Shown here: positions 16,143-25,026 of the stretch, one piece after another
How the letters are laid out: every line of letters starts with the position of its first letter
Numbering within the stretch: position 1 is the stretch's first letter
NCBI RefSeq assembly: GCF_041435215.1
Contig: NZ_CP108394.1
Span: forward strand, 6,758,001-6,822,000
Origin: Streptomyces sp. NBC_01314
Lineage (GTDB): Bacteria; Actinomycetota; Actinomycetes; Streptomycetales; Streptomycetaceae
Length of the DNA: 64,000 bases
Direction of reading: 5' to 3'
Notes under the pieces: generated by a model
Database searches by the model: none
The model's input: the letters and a program-made list of their open reading frames with translations, nothing else
Told to the model about the DNA's origin: nothing
Translations under genes and position numbers: made by a program

Positions 16143-17945
16143 GTGGATACTCAGGAAGAAGTGGCGAAGACGATGCTTATCGAAAGAGACGTGCCGATCG
16201 AGATGGACGATGGCATCGTTCTGCGAGCTGACGTCTTCCGTCCGAATGACGGCTCGGCACATCCCACGCTCATGACCTACGGGCCCTACGGGAAAGGTCT
16301 GGCGTTCGCCGACGGGTACCCGACGGCATGGAACAAGATGGCTGAGGAACATCCGGACACGGTGAGTGGGTCGACCAACGTCCACCAGTGCTGGGAGGTG
16401 GCGGACCCGGAGAAGTGGGTCCCCCATGGCTACGTCATCATTCGCGTGGACTCTCGTGGTGCCGGCCGGTCGCCCGGATTTCTGGATCCATTTTCCGCGC
16501 GAGAGACCGAGGACTTTCGCGAATGCATCGAATGGGCGGGCCGGCAGGCGTGGAGCAACGGCAAGGTCGGCCTGAACGGAATCTCGTATTACGGGATGAA
16601 CCAGTGGCGGGTGGCCGCGCTGAAGCCAGGGCCTCTCGCGGCGATCTGCGTATGGGAGGGCGCCTCCGACTTCTACAGAGAGGCTGCACGCCATGGCGGC
16701 GTTCTGAGCATGATGCTGCTGAACTGGTACGAGATGCAGGTGCTGTCGGTCCAGCACGGACGAGGGGAGGCGGGACCGCGGAGCGCCGCGACCGGTGAAC
16801 TGGTCTGCGGCGATCGAACGCTGAGTGAATCCGAACTCGCTGCGAACCGGGCTGACCTGTCGACGTTTCACCGCGACAACGAGTTCATCGACGCCTACCG
16901 TGAGCGACGCCAGGCTGATCTGTCCCAAGTCGATGTGCCGCTGTTGTCCGCCGGCAACTGGGGCGGGCAGGGACTGCACCTTCGCGGCAACATCGAAGGC
17001 TTTTGCAGGGCATCTTCGACGGAGAAATGGCTTGAGATCCATGACGGTGAACACTGGGTCGAGTTCTACACCGATTATGGCGTAGACCTCCAGCGCCGGT
17101 TCTTCGATCACTTCCTCAAGGGTGAAGACAACGGCTGGGATGAACAGCCCCGCATTCAGATGAAGGTGCGGCACGTCGATGGAACGACGGAGGTGCGACA
17201 CGAAGACGCATGGCCACTTCCCGGGACGACCTGGACCGATCTGCAACTGGACATCGACCGAATGCACCCTGGTGCCGCCACTGAATCGGTCGTTTCCTTC
17301 GACGTCAGTGGCGAGGGCGTCTCCTGGACCACCGAACCGATGGAGGAGACCACCGAGATCACGGGACCGGTCACCTGCCGGCTCTTCGTATCCACTACCT
17401 CTACGGACGCGGACATCTTCGCGGTGCTGCGCGCTTTTGACCCGGCTGGGAATGAGCATGTGTTTCAAGGTGCTATTGATCCCTTCAGTGCAGTGACGAA
17501 GGGTTGGTTGCGAATGTCGCACCGGGAGATCGATGAGCGTCTCAGTACGCCGTACCGGCCGTTCCATTCGCATGAGCGGGCATCCGAGGTCATTCCCTAC
17601 GAGATCTACCAACTCGATGTCGAACTGTGGCCCACCAGTGTGGTCCTACCGCCGGGCTGGCGCCTCAGCCTGACCCTGCGGGGCTCCGACTGGGTGTACG
17701 ACTCGGCGCCGGAGACTCGACTCTCGAACTTCAAGAACGCGATGCAGGGTTCGGGACCGTTCCTGCACGACGATCCGTCGGATCGTCCGGCGTCCGTCTT
17801 CAGCGGACGCACTTCGATTCATCTGGGGGGCGAACACAAATCCTTTCTACGCCTCCCGACAGTCCCGGCAACCAGGACCAGGACCAGGACCAGGACCGTA
17901 CCGTCGGCCGGTTCTGCCTCTGAAGGTCGACGAGAGAAGGAGTGA
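16143..17945 (+). CDS. CocE/NonD-family alpha/beta hydrolase (X-Pro dipeptidyl-peptidase S15 fold)
   Basis: A 600-residue hydrolase, the usual length for cocaine esterase/glutaryl-acylase relatives. The N-terminal alpha/beta hydrolase domain has RVDSRGAGRSPG and the nucleophile S148 in NGISYYG; the acid/histidine pair is likely in the DGEHWVEFY region near 340. Residues ~380-580 form the jelly-roll C-terminal domain with PGWRLSLTLRGSDW. GTG at 16143 follows GGAGG. The C terminus runs into a Thr-Arg repeat encoded by about four ACCAGG hexamers (near 17870-17898), probably slippage-prone. It overlaps the quinone reductase start. An ester or amide hydrolase is clear; the substrate is not. Confidence 0.88.
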   Translation: MDTQEEVAKTMLIERDVPIEMDDGIVLRADVFRPNDGSAHPTLMTYGPYGKGLAFADGYPTAWNKMAEEHPDTVSGSTNVHQCWEVADPEKWVPHGYVIIRVDSRGAGRSPGFLDPFSARETEDFRECIEWAGRQAWSNGKVGLNGISYYGMNQWRVAALKPGPLAAICVWEGASDFYREAARHGGVLSMMLLNWYEMQVLSVQHGRGEAGPRSAATGELVCGDRTLSESELAANRADLSTFHRDNEFIDAYRERRQADLSQVDVPLLSAGNWGGQGLHLRGNIEGFCRASSTEKWLEIHDGEHWVEFYTDYGVDLQRRFFDHFLKGEDNGWDEQPRIQMKVRHVDGTTEVRHEDAWPLPGTTWTDLQLDIDRMHPGAATESVVSFDVSGEGVSWTTEPMEETTEITGPVTCRLFVSTTSTDADIFAVLRAFDPAGNEHVFQGAIDPFSAVTKGWLRMSHREIDERLSTPYRPFHSHERASEVIPYEIYQLDVELWPTSVVLPPGWRLSLTLRGSDWVYDSAPETRLSNFKNAMQGSGPFLHDDPSDRPASVFSGRTSIHLGGEHKSFLRLPTVPATRTRTRTRTVPSAGSASEGRREKE

Positions 17946-18976
17946 TGAAGATCAGAGCCGCAGGTTACGCAGCCACAGGAGGTCACGACGTGCTCCGCAT
18001 TGTCGACCTCCCCATGCGCGATCCGGGCGCGGGCGAGGTTCGGGTGAAAATCCAGTACTCAGGCGTCAACCCGACCGACTGGAAGACCCGCATCGGCGGC
18101 ATCCACATGCCGATCCCCGACGGGCAGGTTCAGGTTCCGCACCTCGACGGCTCCGGGATCGTGGACGCCGTCGGCCCGGGGGTCGAGGGCCTCGTGCCGG
18201 GGGACAGGGTGTGGTTGTGGCTCGTCGCCTTCAAGCGCTTGGAGGGGACCGCGCAGGAGTACGCCACCGTTCCGGTCCGACTGGTCCGCCCGCTGCCCGA
18301 CACGGCCTCTCTGGAGTTGGGCGCCAGCCTCGGGGTCCCTTTCATCACCGCTCATCACGCGCTGACGCTCCGTGCCGGAGGTCCGGCCCAGCTCGCGCCG
18401 GGGGTGCTCGCAGGGGTCACCGTGCTGGTCGCGGGAGGAGCCGGCGCCGTCGGCAATGCCGCGATCCAGCTGGCGACGTGGGCCGGTGCGACCGTGATCA
18501 CGACTGTCAGCAGCGAAGCCAAGGCCCGCCTCGCGAAGGCCGCCGGCGCCGCGATGGTGGTGAACTACCGCACGCAGGACGCCGCCGCCGAGATACGGCG
18601 ACTCGCGCCGGGCGGGGTGGACATCGTCGTTGAGGTCTCGCCGTCCACCAACGTCGGCCTGGACCTCGCTGTCCTCGCGCCGCACGGGCTGATCGTCGTC
18701 TACGCCAACAACGGCGGCGACGACGTCACCATGCCGGTCCGATCCCAGATGACTCTGAGCGTCACCTGGCATTTCGTGCTGCTGTACAAGATGACCGACG
18801 CCGTTCTCGACAACGCCGTCGCGTCCATCGACAGGGCCCTGGCAGCCGGGGTGATCGGCGTGGGTGAAGACAGAGGGTTGCCCGTTCACCACTATCCGCT
18901 GGAGCGAATCGCGGATGCCCACAGGGCGGTGGAGTCCGGAACCGTCGGAAAAGTTCTCCTTGACCTGTCCGCATGA
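17945..18976 (+). CDS. NADPH:quinone reductase-like MDR oxidoreductase
   Basis: A 343-residue medium-chain dehydrogenase/reductase without the structural or catalytic zinc cysteines, so of the quinone oxidoreductase (zeta-crystallin) type. Seen are SGVNPTDWKTR near 40, HLDGSGIVDAVGPGV near 68 and the nucleotide motif VLVAGGAGAVGNAAIQLA near 160. The ATG overlaps the hydrolase stop (TGATG); GTG at 17942 is an alternate start. Being coupled to the CocE-type hydrolase suggests a two-step process on one compound, hydrolysis then reduction, but no substrate is evident. Confidence 0.87.
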   Translation: MKIRAAGYAATGGHDVLRIVDLPMRDPGAGEVRVKIQYSGVNPTDWKTRIGGIHMPIPDGQVQVPHLDGSGIVDAVGPGVEGLVPGDRVWLWLVAFKRLEGTAQEYATVPVRLVRPLPDTASLELGASLGVPFITAHHALTLRAGGPAQLAPGVLAGVTVLVAGGAGAVGNAAIQLATWAGATVITTVSSEAKARLAKAAGAAMVVNYRTQDAAAEIRRLAPGGVDIVVEVSPSTNVGLDLAVLAPHGLIVVYANNGGDDVTMPVRSQMTLSVTWHFVLLYKMTDAVLDNAVASIDRALAAGVIGVGEDRGLPVHHYPLERIADAHRAVESGTVGKVLLDLSA

Positions 18977-19075
18977 CGTCCCTACCCGAAACCGGCTGGG
19001 ACCGCCCGCCCAACACATCAACACATCGGCGCTCGCACGAGCGGCCGTCAATCGCGATACCGGAGGTATGAGGAA

Positions 19076-20032
19076 ATGAGTCTGAAGAACCAGGATGTGG
19101 CCGCGGCGACGTCGGTGAAGGAAGACATCGAGTTTCGCGCCGACAGCGGGGTCATACTGCGTGGCTGGGTGATGACCCCGGACTCCGAGGGGCCGCATCC
19201 CACCATCGTGATGACCCCTGGATTCTCCTCGTCGATCACCCGCCTCGAAACTGTCGCTGACGCCTTCGTCGCTCGGGGGTTCGGAGTCCTGCTGTACGAC
19301 CAGCGGACGTGCGGCAGCAGCGATGGGGAGCCGCGCCAGGACGTCGATCCTGTCGCCCAGGACCGGGACATGCAGATGGCCCTGTCCTTCGTGGAGCAAC
19401 ACCCGGCGCTCGACAGCGACCGCATCGGCCTGTGGGGCTCCAGCTACAGCGGGGCGAACGTGCTCGTCGTGGCCGCCATGGACCGCCGGGTGAAAGCCGT
19501 CGTCAGCCAGGTGCCCTTCATCTCCGGGTACGACCAATTCGTACTGGGAAACGGCCAGGGCGCGCTCGCCGCGATCGACGACAACATGGACAAGGACAGG
19601 CAGGGAAGGCTCAAGGGCGAGGAGCCCGGCCGTATCCAGCTGGTGCGGATGCCGACCGATCCGGCTGACCAAGCCGTCCTCTTCGAGGACCAGGCGGACT
19701 ACGAGTACCTCGTGGGTGGTCCCCAGGGCCCCGCCGAGGGATGGATCAACAGCGTGACCATCCGCTCGACCGGACGGGCGCTGGCATACGACGTGCGTCC
19801 GTTCATGCGCCGCATCAGCCCGACCCCTCTGATGATGGTCGTCGCCGGCGACGACCAGACCACTCCGCCCTCGCTCGCTCTGGAAGCCTACGACGCTGCG
19901 CTTGAGCCCAAGGAGCTCATGATGATCTCCGGGGGACACTACGGCGTGTACTGGCCTCACCTTTCCCGGGATCTTGTCACCGACGCCGCAGCCCGTTGGT
20001 TCGAGACCCATCTGGGCAAGGGCACGCATTGA
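19076..20032 (+). CDS. Alpha/beta hydrolase (dienelactone hydrolase-like)
   Basis: A 318-residue hydrolase. The N-terminal strands hold GVILRGWVMTP and PTIVMTPGFS (oxyanion region), LLYDQRTCGSSDG follows, the nucleophile is S123 in GLWGSSYSG, the acid is in VVAGDDQTTP and the base is the histidine of ISGGHYGVY. ATG at 19076 is preceded by GGAGG and a second AGGAA. It begins 99 bases after the quinone reductase on the same strand and may be part of that unit. No signal peptide. Substrate unknown. Confidence 0.82.
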   Translation: MSLKNQDVAAATSVKEDIEFRADSGVILRGWVMTPDSEGPHPTIVMTPGFSSSITRLETVADAFVARGFGVLLYDQRTCGSSDGEPRQDVDPVAQDRDMQMALSFVEQHPALDSDRIGLWGSSYSGANVLVVAAMDRRVKAVVSQVPFISGYDQFVLGNGQGALAAIDDNMDKDRQGRLKGEEPGRIQLVRMPTDPADQAVLFEDQADYEYLVGGPQGPAEGWINSVTIRSTGRALAYDVRPFMRRISPTPLMMVVAGDDQTTPPSLALEAYDAALEPKELMMISGGHYGVYWPHLSRDLVTDAAARWFETHLGKGTH

Positions 20033-20462
20033 TTGATGGTGCGGCGGAGACCGGCCGGCGAAGTCGCCCGGAGGTTCGGGGGCGGCCTCGCCGGCACCAT
20101 CGGGGTCGGAAGGCGACGCCGGAGCTCGGTGCGTGACGCGGCAGCTCACGAGCTCGTCGCCGAGCGCACCGGCACCGGCACAGACCCCGAACGCCGAACG
20201 CCGAACGCGACACGGCTTCGCGTCTGCGGCCCGACGCGGAATCCGTCGCGCTGCGGATGGCCGTCGGGATGTGGGCGACGGGTGATACTGACGTCTCGCT
20301 GCCCGATCTGATCCGCGAGAGTCCCACGCAGCTGCGCGTCGGCCTTACCCCATCGGCTCCGTCGCACTGGCTGTATGACCGTCCCCGCTCTCGTCGCCGA
20401 CCATCCGCCGGGTGGCCAGACGATTCTGTACACCCTCGATGAGGGGAAAGAGCGAGGATCCG
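20033..20462. other. 430-base gap without a recognised gene
   Basis: Open frames here show no family similarity and are explained by GC bias. Nothing resembling a strong hairpin or a recognised operator was seen; a promoter for the next hydrolase gene presumably lies at its right end. Confidence 0.5.
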
Positions 20463-21383
20463 ATGAGTGCCTTCCACCCCGATCTCAAGCGAGGTCGCTT
20501 CATCCCCAAGGTGTCCTTCGGGCGTCTGTCGTCGCGCATCCTGCGGAGCGTGAAGTGGCGCTCGACCGATCCAGGGCCGGACGTCACGGTCCAGGAGATG
20601 ACCGTGCCCGGGCCGAAGGGCGCGCCGCCCGTCTCGCTGCGCGTCTTCCAGCCCACCGGCCTGAAGGCAGCGGCTCCGGCGTTGCTCTGGGTACACGGAG
20701 GCGGGCTGATCTTCGGCGCTCCCGAGCAGGACGACCGTACGAACATCGCCTTCGTCCGCGAGCTCGGCATCACCGTCGCCGCGGTTCGTTATCGACTGGG
20801 GCCGGACCATCCCGCGCCGGCCGCGGTCGAGGACGCCTATGCCGGGCTGCGTGGCCTGGTCGAGCGCGCGGGTGACCTGCACATCGACATCGACCGCATC
20901 GCGATCGGCGGTGCCAGCGCAGGCGGCGGACTCGCCGCGGCCCTCGCCCTGCTCGCCCATGACCGGGGCGAGATCCGGCCGGCGTTCCAACTGCTCCTCT
21001 ACCCCATGCTGGACGACCGCACGACGACGAGAACCGACCTGGACTCCCGCAAGGTGCGCGTCTGGACGCCCAAGAGCAACCGGTACGGCTGGTCGTCCTA
21101 CCTCGGCGACGCCGTCGCGGGCCCGGATGTCTCCCCGTACGCGGCCGCGGCCCGCCGCGAGGATCTCACCGGTCTTCCTCCGGCCTGGATCGGCGTCGGC
21201 ACCCTCGATCTCTTCCACGACGAAGACGTCGAGTACGCGCGCCGGCTGCGTGACAGCGGCGTCCCCTGCGACCTCGACATCGTCCCCGGCGCTTTCCACG
21301 GCTTCGACGCGGTGTTCCCCAAGGCCGAGGTCTCGCGGGATTTCTGGCGCCGACAGGCACGGGCGCTGGAGGGCGCACTGTGA
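20463..21383 (+). CDS. HSL-type alpha/beta hydrolase / acetyl esterase
   Basis: A 306-residue esterase of the hormone-sensitive-lipase branch: oxyanion motif HGGG (78-81), nucleophile S152 in GGASAGGG, acid in GTLDLFHDEDV and histidine in PGAFHGFD. ATG at 20463 follows CGAGGATCCG; starts further upstream lack a binding site. This branch hydrolyses short acyl esters in the cytoplasm. It is the fourth hydrolase in eight kilobases, separated from the others by 430 bases, and convergent with the large LuxR regulator gene. No clue to its natural ester. Confidence 0.88.
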   Translation: MSAFHPDLKRGRFIPKVSFGRLSSRILRSVKWRSTDPGPDVTVQEMTVPGPKGAPPVSLRVFQPTGLKAAAPALLWVHGGGLIFGAPEQDDRTNIAFVRELGITVAAVRYRLGPDHPAPAAVEDAYAGLRGLVERAGDLHIDIDRIAIGGASAGGGLAAALALLAHDRGEIRPAFQLLLYPMLDDRTTTRTDLDSRKVRVWTPKSNRYGWSSYLGDAVAGPDVSPYAAAARREDLTGLPPAWIGVGTLDLFHDEDVEYARRLRDSGVPCDLDIVPGAFHGFDAVFPKAEVSRDFWRRQARALEGAL

Positions 21384-21678
21384 GACCGCCCCACATCCAT
21401 GACCGAGAGTGAAGGCCAATCGACATACAGATCGCGCACCATCGCGAGGCCGTCGGTACGGTGCCATGACGCTCAACCGTGGTGCCACTTCTGGCCTGAC
21501 GCGGGCCCAGCAGGCATTTGGCGGTGGTGCCCAAGAAGGTGCGGCCGCCACCGGCCGGGGCATCACCGCGTCGTCGGGGTGTCACGGCATCGTGGGGCAC
21601 CCCGGGTGTGAATGACGACGAGCACTACCCGGCGCCGGGCGTCAGCGGGCCGCCCGGTCCATCCCCGAAGGCGGCCGG

Positions 21679-24450
21679 TCACCCCGTCAGATGCAGCCCG
21701 TCCCCGAAGTCGATGCGCGCGAGGTCGGCGCGGGAGACGATCCCGAGCTTGGGGAACACGTTGGCCAGGTGATGACCCACCGTACGAGGACTGATCAGCA
21801 GCTGTGCCCCGATCTCCCGGTTGGTGAGCCCCTGCGCGGCCAGCCGTGCGACTCTCAACTCCTGCGACGTGAGGATGGCTGCGGTGTCCCCGGCCGATGC
21901 GGAGTCGCGGCGCGGTTGCTGCCCGGTCAGCTCCTGTTCGGCCCGGGTGCGGGCGAGCAGGGGCGCCGCGCCCAGGCGCCGGAAGATCTCCGCGGCTTCG
22001 GCCAGCTGCACCCGGGCGTCGGTACGGCGGCCGGCCCGACGCAGCCACTCGCCGTACAGCATGCGCGTGCGGGCGTAGTTGAAGGGCCGAGACGCGGCTC
22101 CGGGGACCTCCAGCGCAAGCCGGAACTGCTTCTCCGCATCCGTCCCCGACGCCAGCAGGGCATGGACCAGGTGCGTCGCGGAGATCGCCCACGCCGCCTC
22201 GGTCCGTTCGGCCCACCGCCGCAGCAGCCGCGCCTGTTCCTCGGCCGTCTCCCGCTGTCCGGCCTGGAGGGCGGCCTCGGCGGTGTCCGGCGCGGCGAGC
22301 ACGGCGACGGTGGCGTTCGCCGCGTGGTGCCCGTGCTCGCTCAGCCGGACCAGGCGGTCCAGCGCATCCTCGGCCCGGCCGGCGAAGAGCGCCGACATGC
22401 CGAGGTTCCACTCCGCGCCGGCGCTGAAGGCGCGCATCCCACGCGGCACCCATACCTCGAAGAACCGGGCGGCGATGTCTGCGGCGGTCTGCTCATCGCC
22501 TCGCGCGGCCGCGAGCCATCCGAGACTGGAGCGGCACTGCGCCGCCAGGAGGTCGTCGCCGGTCCCCTCGGCCACTTGGATCCCTTCAAGGGCGTTCGCC
22601 GTGGCCGAGGTCCAGGAGCCTTGCGCGATGTCGAGCGCCACGGTCTGGGCCAGCGCCTGGGTCAGGGCGGTGACCTGGTCCGTGTGGCGCAGCATGTCGG
22701 TCTCGCGGCGGAGCGCCTCCTGCAGGGCGGACTCGATGCCCCAGGCCACCGCCAGCGGTGCCGGTGGCATCAGGAGCCAGGAACTGCCGCTGAGCCGGGT
22801 GAGGATGTCAGCGCCGGGGGCCACGATCCGGTCGTGGTCATCGGCGCCGCCGCCCCGGTCCTCCGTCCACCAGGCGCGCAGCAGCGGCAGCAGATCGGCG
22901 TTGGGGAAGTTCTCTTGCGGGAGGCGCCGTTCGAGCCGCTGGAGTGCCTCGCGCTGCAGTGCGCCGTGCCCGGCCGCCCATGCCGCCCGCAGTGCCATGC
23001 TGCCGAGTTTGAACGCCTGTCCGGGATCGGCCACCCGTTCCATGTCCCGGGTCAGTTGCCGGCAGGCGGTTTCCAGATTGCCGTGCGCGAACTCGATCAG
23101 CCCGCGCAGCCCCTTGCTGAGGTCCGCGACCGTGGACGGGGAGGAAAACCCTTCGGCCCGCTCCAGCATTGCCCGCGCCACGTCGACGTGGCCTGCCTCC
23201 CAGGCCGCCTGAGCCCCGTGAGCCAGTCGTCTGGCCGCGTCGTCCGTGGAGGGGGACAGCTTCGCCGCACGCCGCAGGGCACGGGCCGCCGTGGCGCAGC
23301 CACCGCGCGCCCAGGACCGGTGGGCCGACTCTTCCAGCAGCCGGGCCACCTCCTCGTCGGGTCGGCCCGCGGCTTCCACGGCTGCGGCGAGGTGCCAGGG
23401 GCGCAGCTCGTCGGCGTTCTCACCGGTCAGTGCGCGGGCGAGCGCATGATGAACGGCCTGACGGTCCGCGGGCGGCGCCTCCTCGTAGACCACCGCCTCC
23501 ATCAGCTGGTGGCGGAAGCGGATCCGCCCGTCCGAGCGCGTGGTGAGCAGGTCCGAGTGCAGCGCCTCGTCCCACGCGCGTGCGTCGAGGCCGAGGACGC
23601 CACCGGCCTGGCGCACGCTGTTGCCATCGCCTCGGTCCTCGGCGGCGGTGAGAAGGAGCGCGGTGCGGGCAGGCGCGGACAGCCTCTCGATCCGGGTGCG
23701 GAAGGCACGGCGCAGGCGTGGCCCGAGGGCGATCCGCTCATCGGCCAGAGGGCGCGTCGAGAGGTCGCCGGCCACCACGGACGTGGTCAACTCCTGGAGC
23801 GCGAGGGGATTTCCGGCCGCCGCGCGGATCGTACGGCGGATCACCGCCTCGTCCGCGTGGGGAGCGACGGCACGGGCGAGGAGCCGGGCGTTGCTGTCGT
23901 CCAGCTCCCGCACCTCCATGGCCGCCAGCTTCTCCCAGTGACCCTCGACAGGATCGTCGTGTCCGGTGAGGAGCATGACCACGGGCTCGCTGCGCAGCCG
24001 ACGCGCGACGAAGGCCAGGCACCGTGCGGACGGCTCATCGAGCCACTGAGCGTCGTCGGCGACGATGAGCACCGGCCGTTCCCGGGCCAGCTCCCCGACG
24101 AGCGTCAGCACGGCCACACCGATCAGAAACCGGTCCGCCACGTCGCCGCTCATCCCGAGCGCCCCGTTCAGGGCCTTGGCCTGCGGCTCCGGGAGTGCGC
24201 TGATCCGCTCCGTCACCGGCCACAGCAATTCGTGCAGCGCGGCGAACGTCAGCCCCGACTCCAGGCGAGTGCCCCCGCACCGCAAGACGGTGAAGTCCAC
24301 GGCGGCTGACTCGGCCACGTATTCGAGGAGGGCGGTCTTACCGATGCCGGGTTCACCCCACAACATCATGGTCGCTCCGGATCCCTGACGGGCACCGTCA
24401 AGGATCCGGTCGAGGGCTGCCTGCTCCTGGCGCCGTCCGTACAGGTCCAT
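21679..24450 (-). CDS. Large ATP-binding LuxR-family (LAL) transcriptional regulator
   Basis: A 923-residue LAL protein. The N-terminal AAA-like ATPase module has Walker A GEPGIGKT (32-39) and Walker B VLIVADDAQWLD (127-138); a long tetratricopeptide-like helical middle (~350-840) follows, and the C terminus carries the LuxR helix-turn-helix, LTSQELRVARLAAQGLTNRE then SPRTVGHHLANVF. ATG at 24450 opens right at the conserved YGRRQEQAALDRIL. In Streptomyces such proteins are usually cluster-situated activators of secondary metabolism or carbohydrate use. The neighbouring genes here are isolated hydrolases and an SDR, with no polyketide or peptide synthetase in view, so the target is uncertain. 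Confidence 0.9.
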   Translation of the reverse strand: MDLYGRRQEQAALDRILDGARQGSGATMMLWGEPGIGKTALLEYVAESAAVDFTVLRCGGTRLESGLTFAALHELLWPVTERISALPEPQAKALNGALGMSGDVADRFLIGVAVLTLVGELARERPVLIVADDAQWLDEPSARCLAFVARRLRSEPVVMLLTGHDDPVEGHWEKLAAMEVRELDDSNARLLARAVAPHADEAVIRRTIRAAAGNPLALQELTTSVVAGDLSTRPLADERIALGPRLRRAFRTRIERLSAPARTALLLTAAEDRGDGNSVRQAGGVLGLDARAWDEALHSDLLTTRSDGRIRFRHQLMEAVVYEEAPPADRQAVHHALARALTGENADELRPWHLAAAVEAAGRPDEEVARLLEESAHRSWARGGCATAARALRRAAKLSPSTDDAARRLAHGAQAAWEAGHVDVARAMLERAEGFSSPSTVADLSKGLRGLIEFAHGNLETACRQLTRDMERVADPGQAFKLGSMALRAAWAAGHGALQREALQRLERRLPQENFPNADLLPLLRAWWTEDRGGGADDHDRIVAPGADILTRLSGSSWLLMPPAPLAVAWGIESALQEALRRETDMLRHTDQVTALTQALAQTVALDIAQGSWTSATANALEGIQVAEGTGDDLLAAQCRSSLGWLAAARGDEQTAADIAARFFEVWVPRGMRAFSAGAEWNLGMSALFAGRAEDALDRLVRLSEHGHHAANATVAVLAAPDTAEAALQAGQRETAEEQARLLRRWAERTEAAWAISATHLVHALLASGTDAEKQFRLALEVPGAASRPFNYARTRMLYGEWLRRAGRRTDARVQLAEAAEIFRRLGAAPLLARTRAEQELTGQQPRRDSASAGDTAAILTSQELRVARLAAQGLTNREIGAQLLISPRTVGHHLANVFPKLGIVSRADLARIDFGDGLHLTG

Positions 24451-24964
24451 TTGCTTGAAAGCTTAAAGGGCTGCGATTGCACAAAGCCACTACCGGCCAC
24501 CCGAGTTCAACGACACCAGACCAAATCTTGACGGACACGGTGACGGACACGGTGACGGATCCGTTTTCCTCGCTTCCTCCGTAGCGTCGGGCGCGATCAA
24601 CGCACTCGCGCCCCACCGCAGGAGAAAGACATGGCGACGGCGATCCGAGGTCGGGAGCGTCGGCAGGCGAGTGGCCCAGCCCGTTGTGCCGGGCGCGCGA
24701 TCGCCGCAGCGGCCACAGACCCGAAACCGAGGCTGCGCTCCACCGCCGTCCCGACCGTCGGCCGCGTCAGCAGGTTATGCCGACCGAGGCCGCCGTCGAC
24801 GCGTGCGGCGGGTGATGTGAGGACTGGCGGTGGCGGTCCCCCCACGACGACGCCGTCGCGGTCGGTCCCCGCTCGTCGTCCGCTCGTGGTCTTTCCCGTT
24901 CCGCACCCCGGGTTTCCCGGATCTTTGCCAGATCGCCGGACGTGACCACTTGCCATCGACCGAC
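24451..24964. other. Intergenic region with a 12-base tandem repeat
   Basis: The unit GACGGACACGGT occurs at 24530-24541 and 24542-24553, followed by a partial third copy to 24559. It lies upstream of the LAL gene, outside its coding frame. A 104-residue open frame from ATG 24631 has a weak GGAGA before it but no recognisable domain and looks like GC-biased noise or a remnant. Confidence 0.4.
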
Positions 24965-25005
24965 GACCATCATATGGTCGTACGAACGTAAGGCATACGA
25001 ACGTA
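24965..25005 (+). promoter_or_regulatory. Operator-like repeats before the SDR gene
   Basis: GACCAT-CAT-ATGGTC (24965-24979) is an inverted repeat, immediately followed by two copies of the small palindrome TACG-AA-CGTA at 24981-24990 and 24996-25005, repeating with a 15-base period. The block ends about 20 bases before the SDR start and probably covers its promoter. The TetR encoded at 27178 is a candidate binder, by proximity only. Confidence 0.45.
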
Positions 25006-25026
25006 ATGCAAACCAAGGAGTACGTG

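Noticed and set aside
20037..20149. Part of a very long minus-strand frame (18059-20149) opposite quinone reductase and hydrolase genes
   Set aside because: No domain matches; codon positions show it to be the shadow of the plus-strand genes.
24631..24945. 104-residue open frame upstream of the SDR gene
   Set aside because: It has a weak ribosome binding site but the product is Arg/Pro/Thr-rich without any recognisable domain, as expected of GC-biased noise or a remnant.
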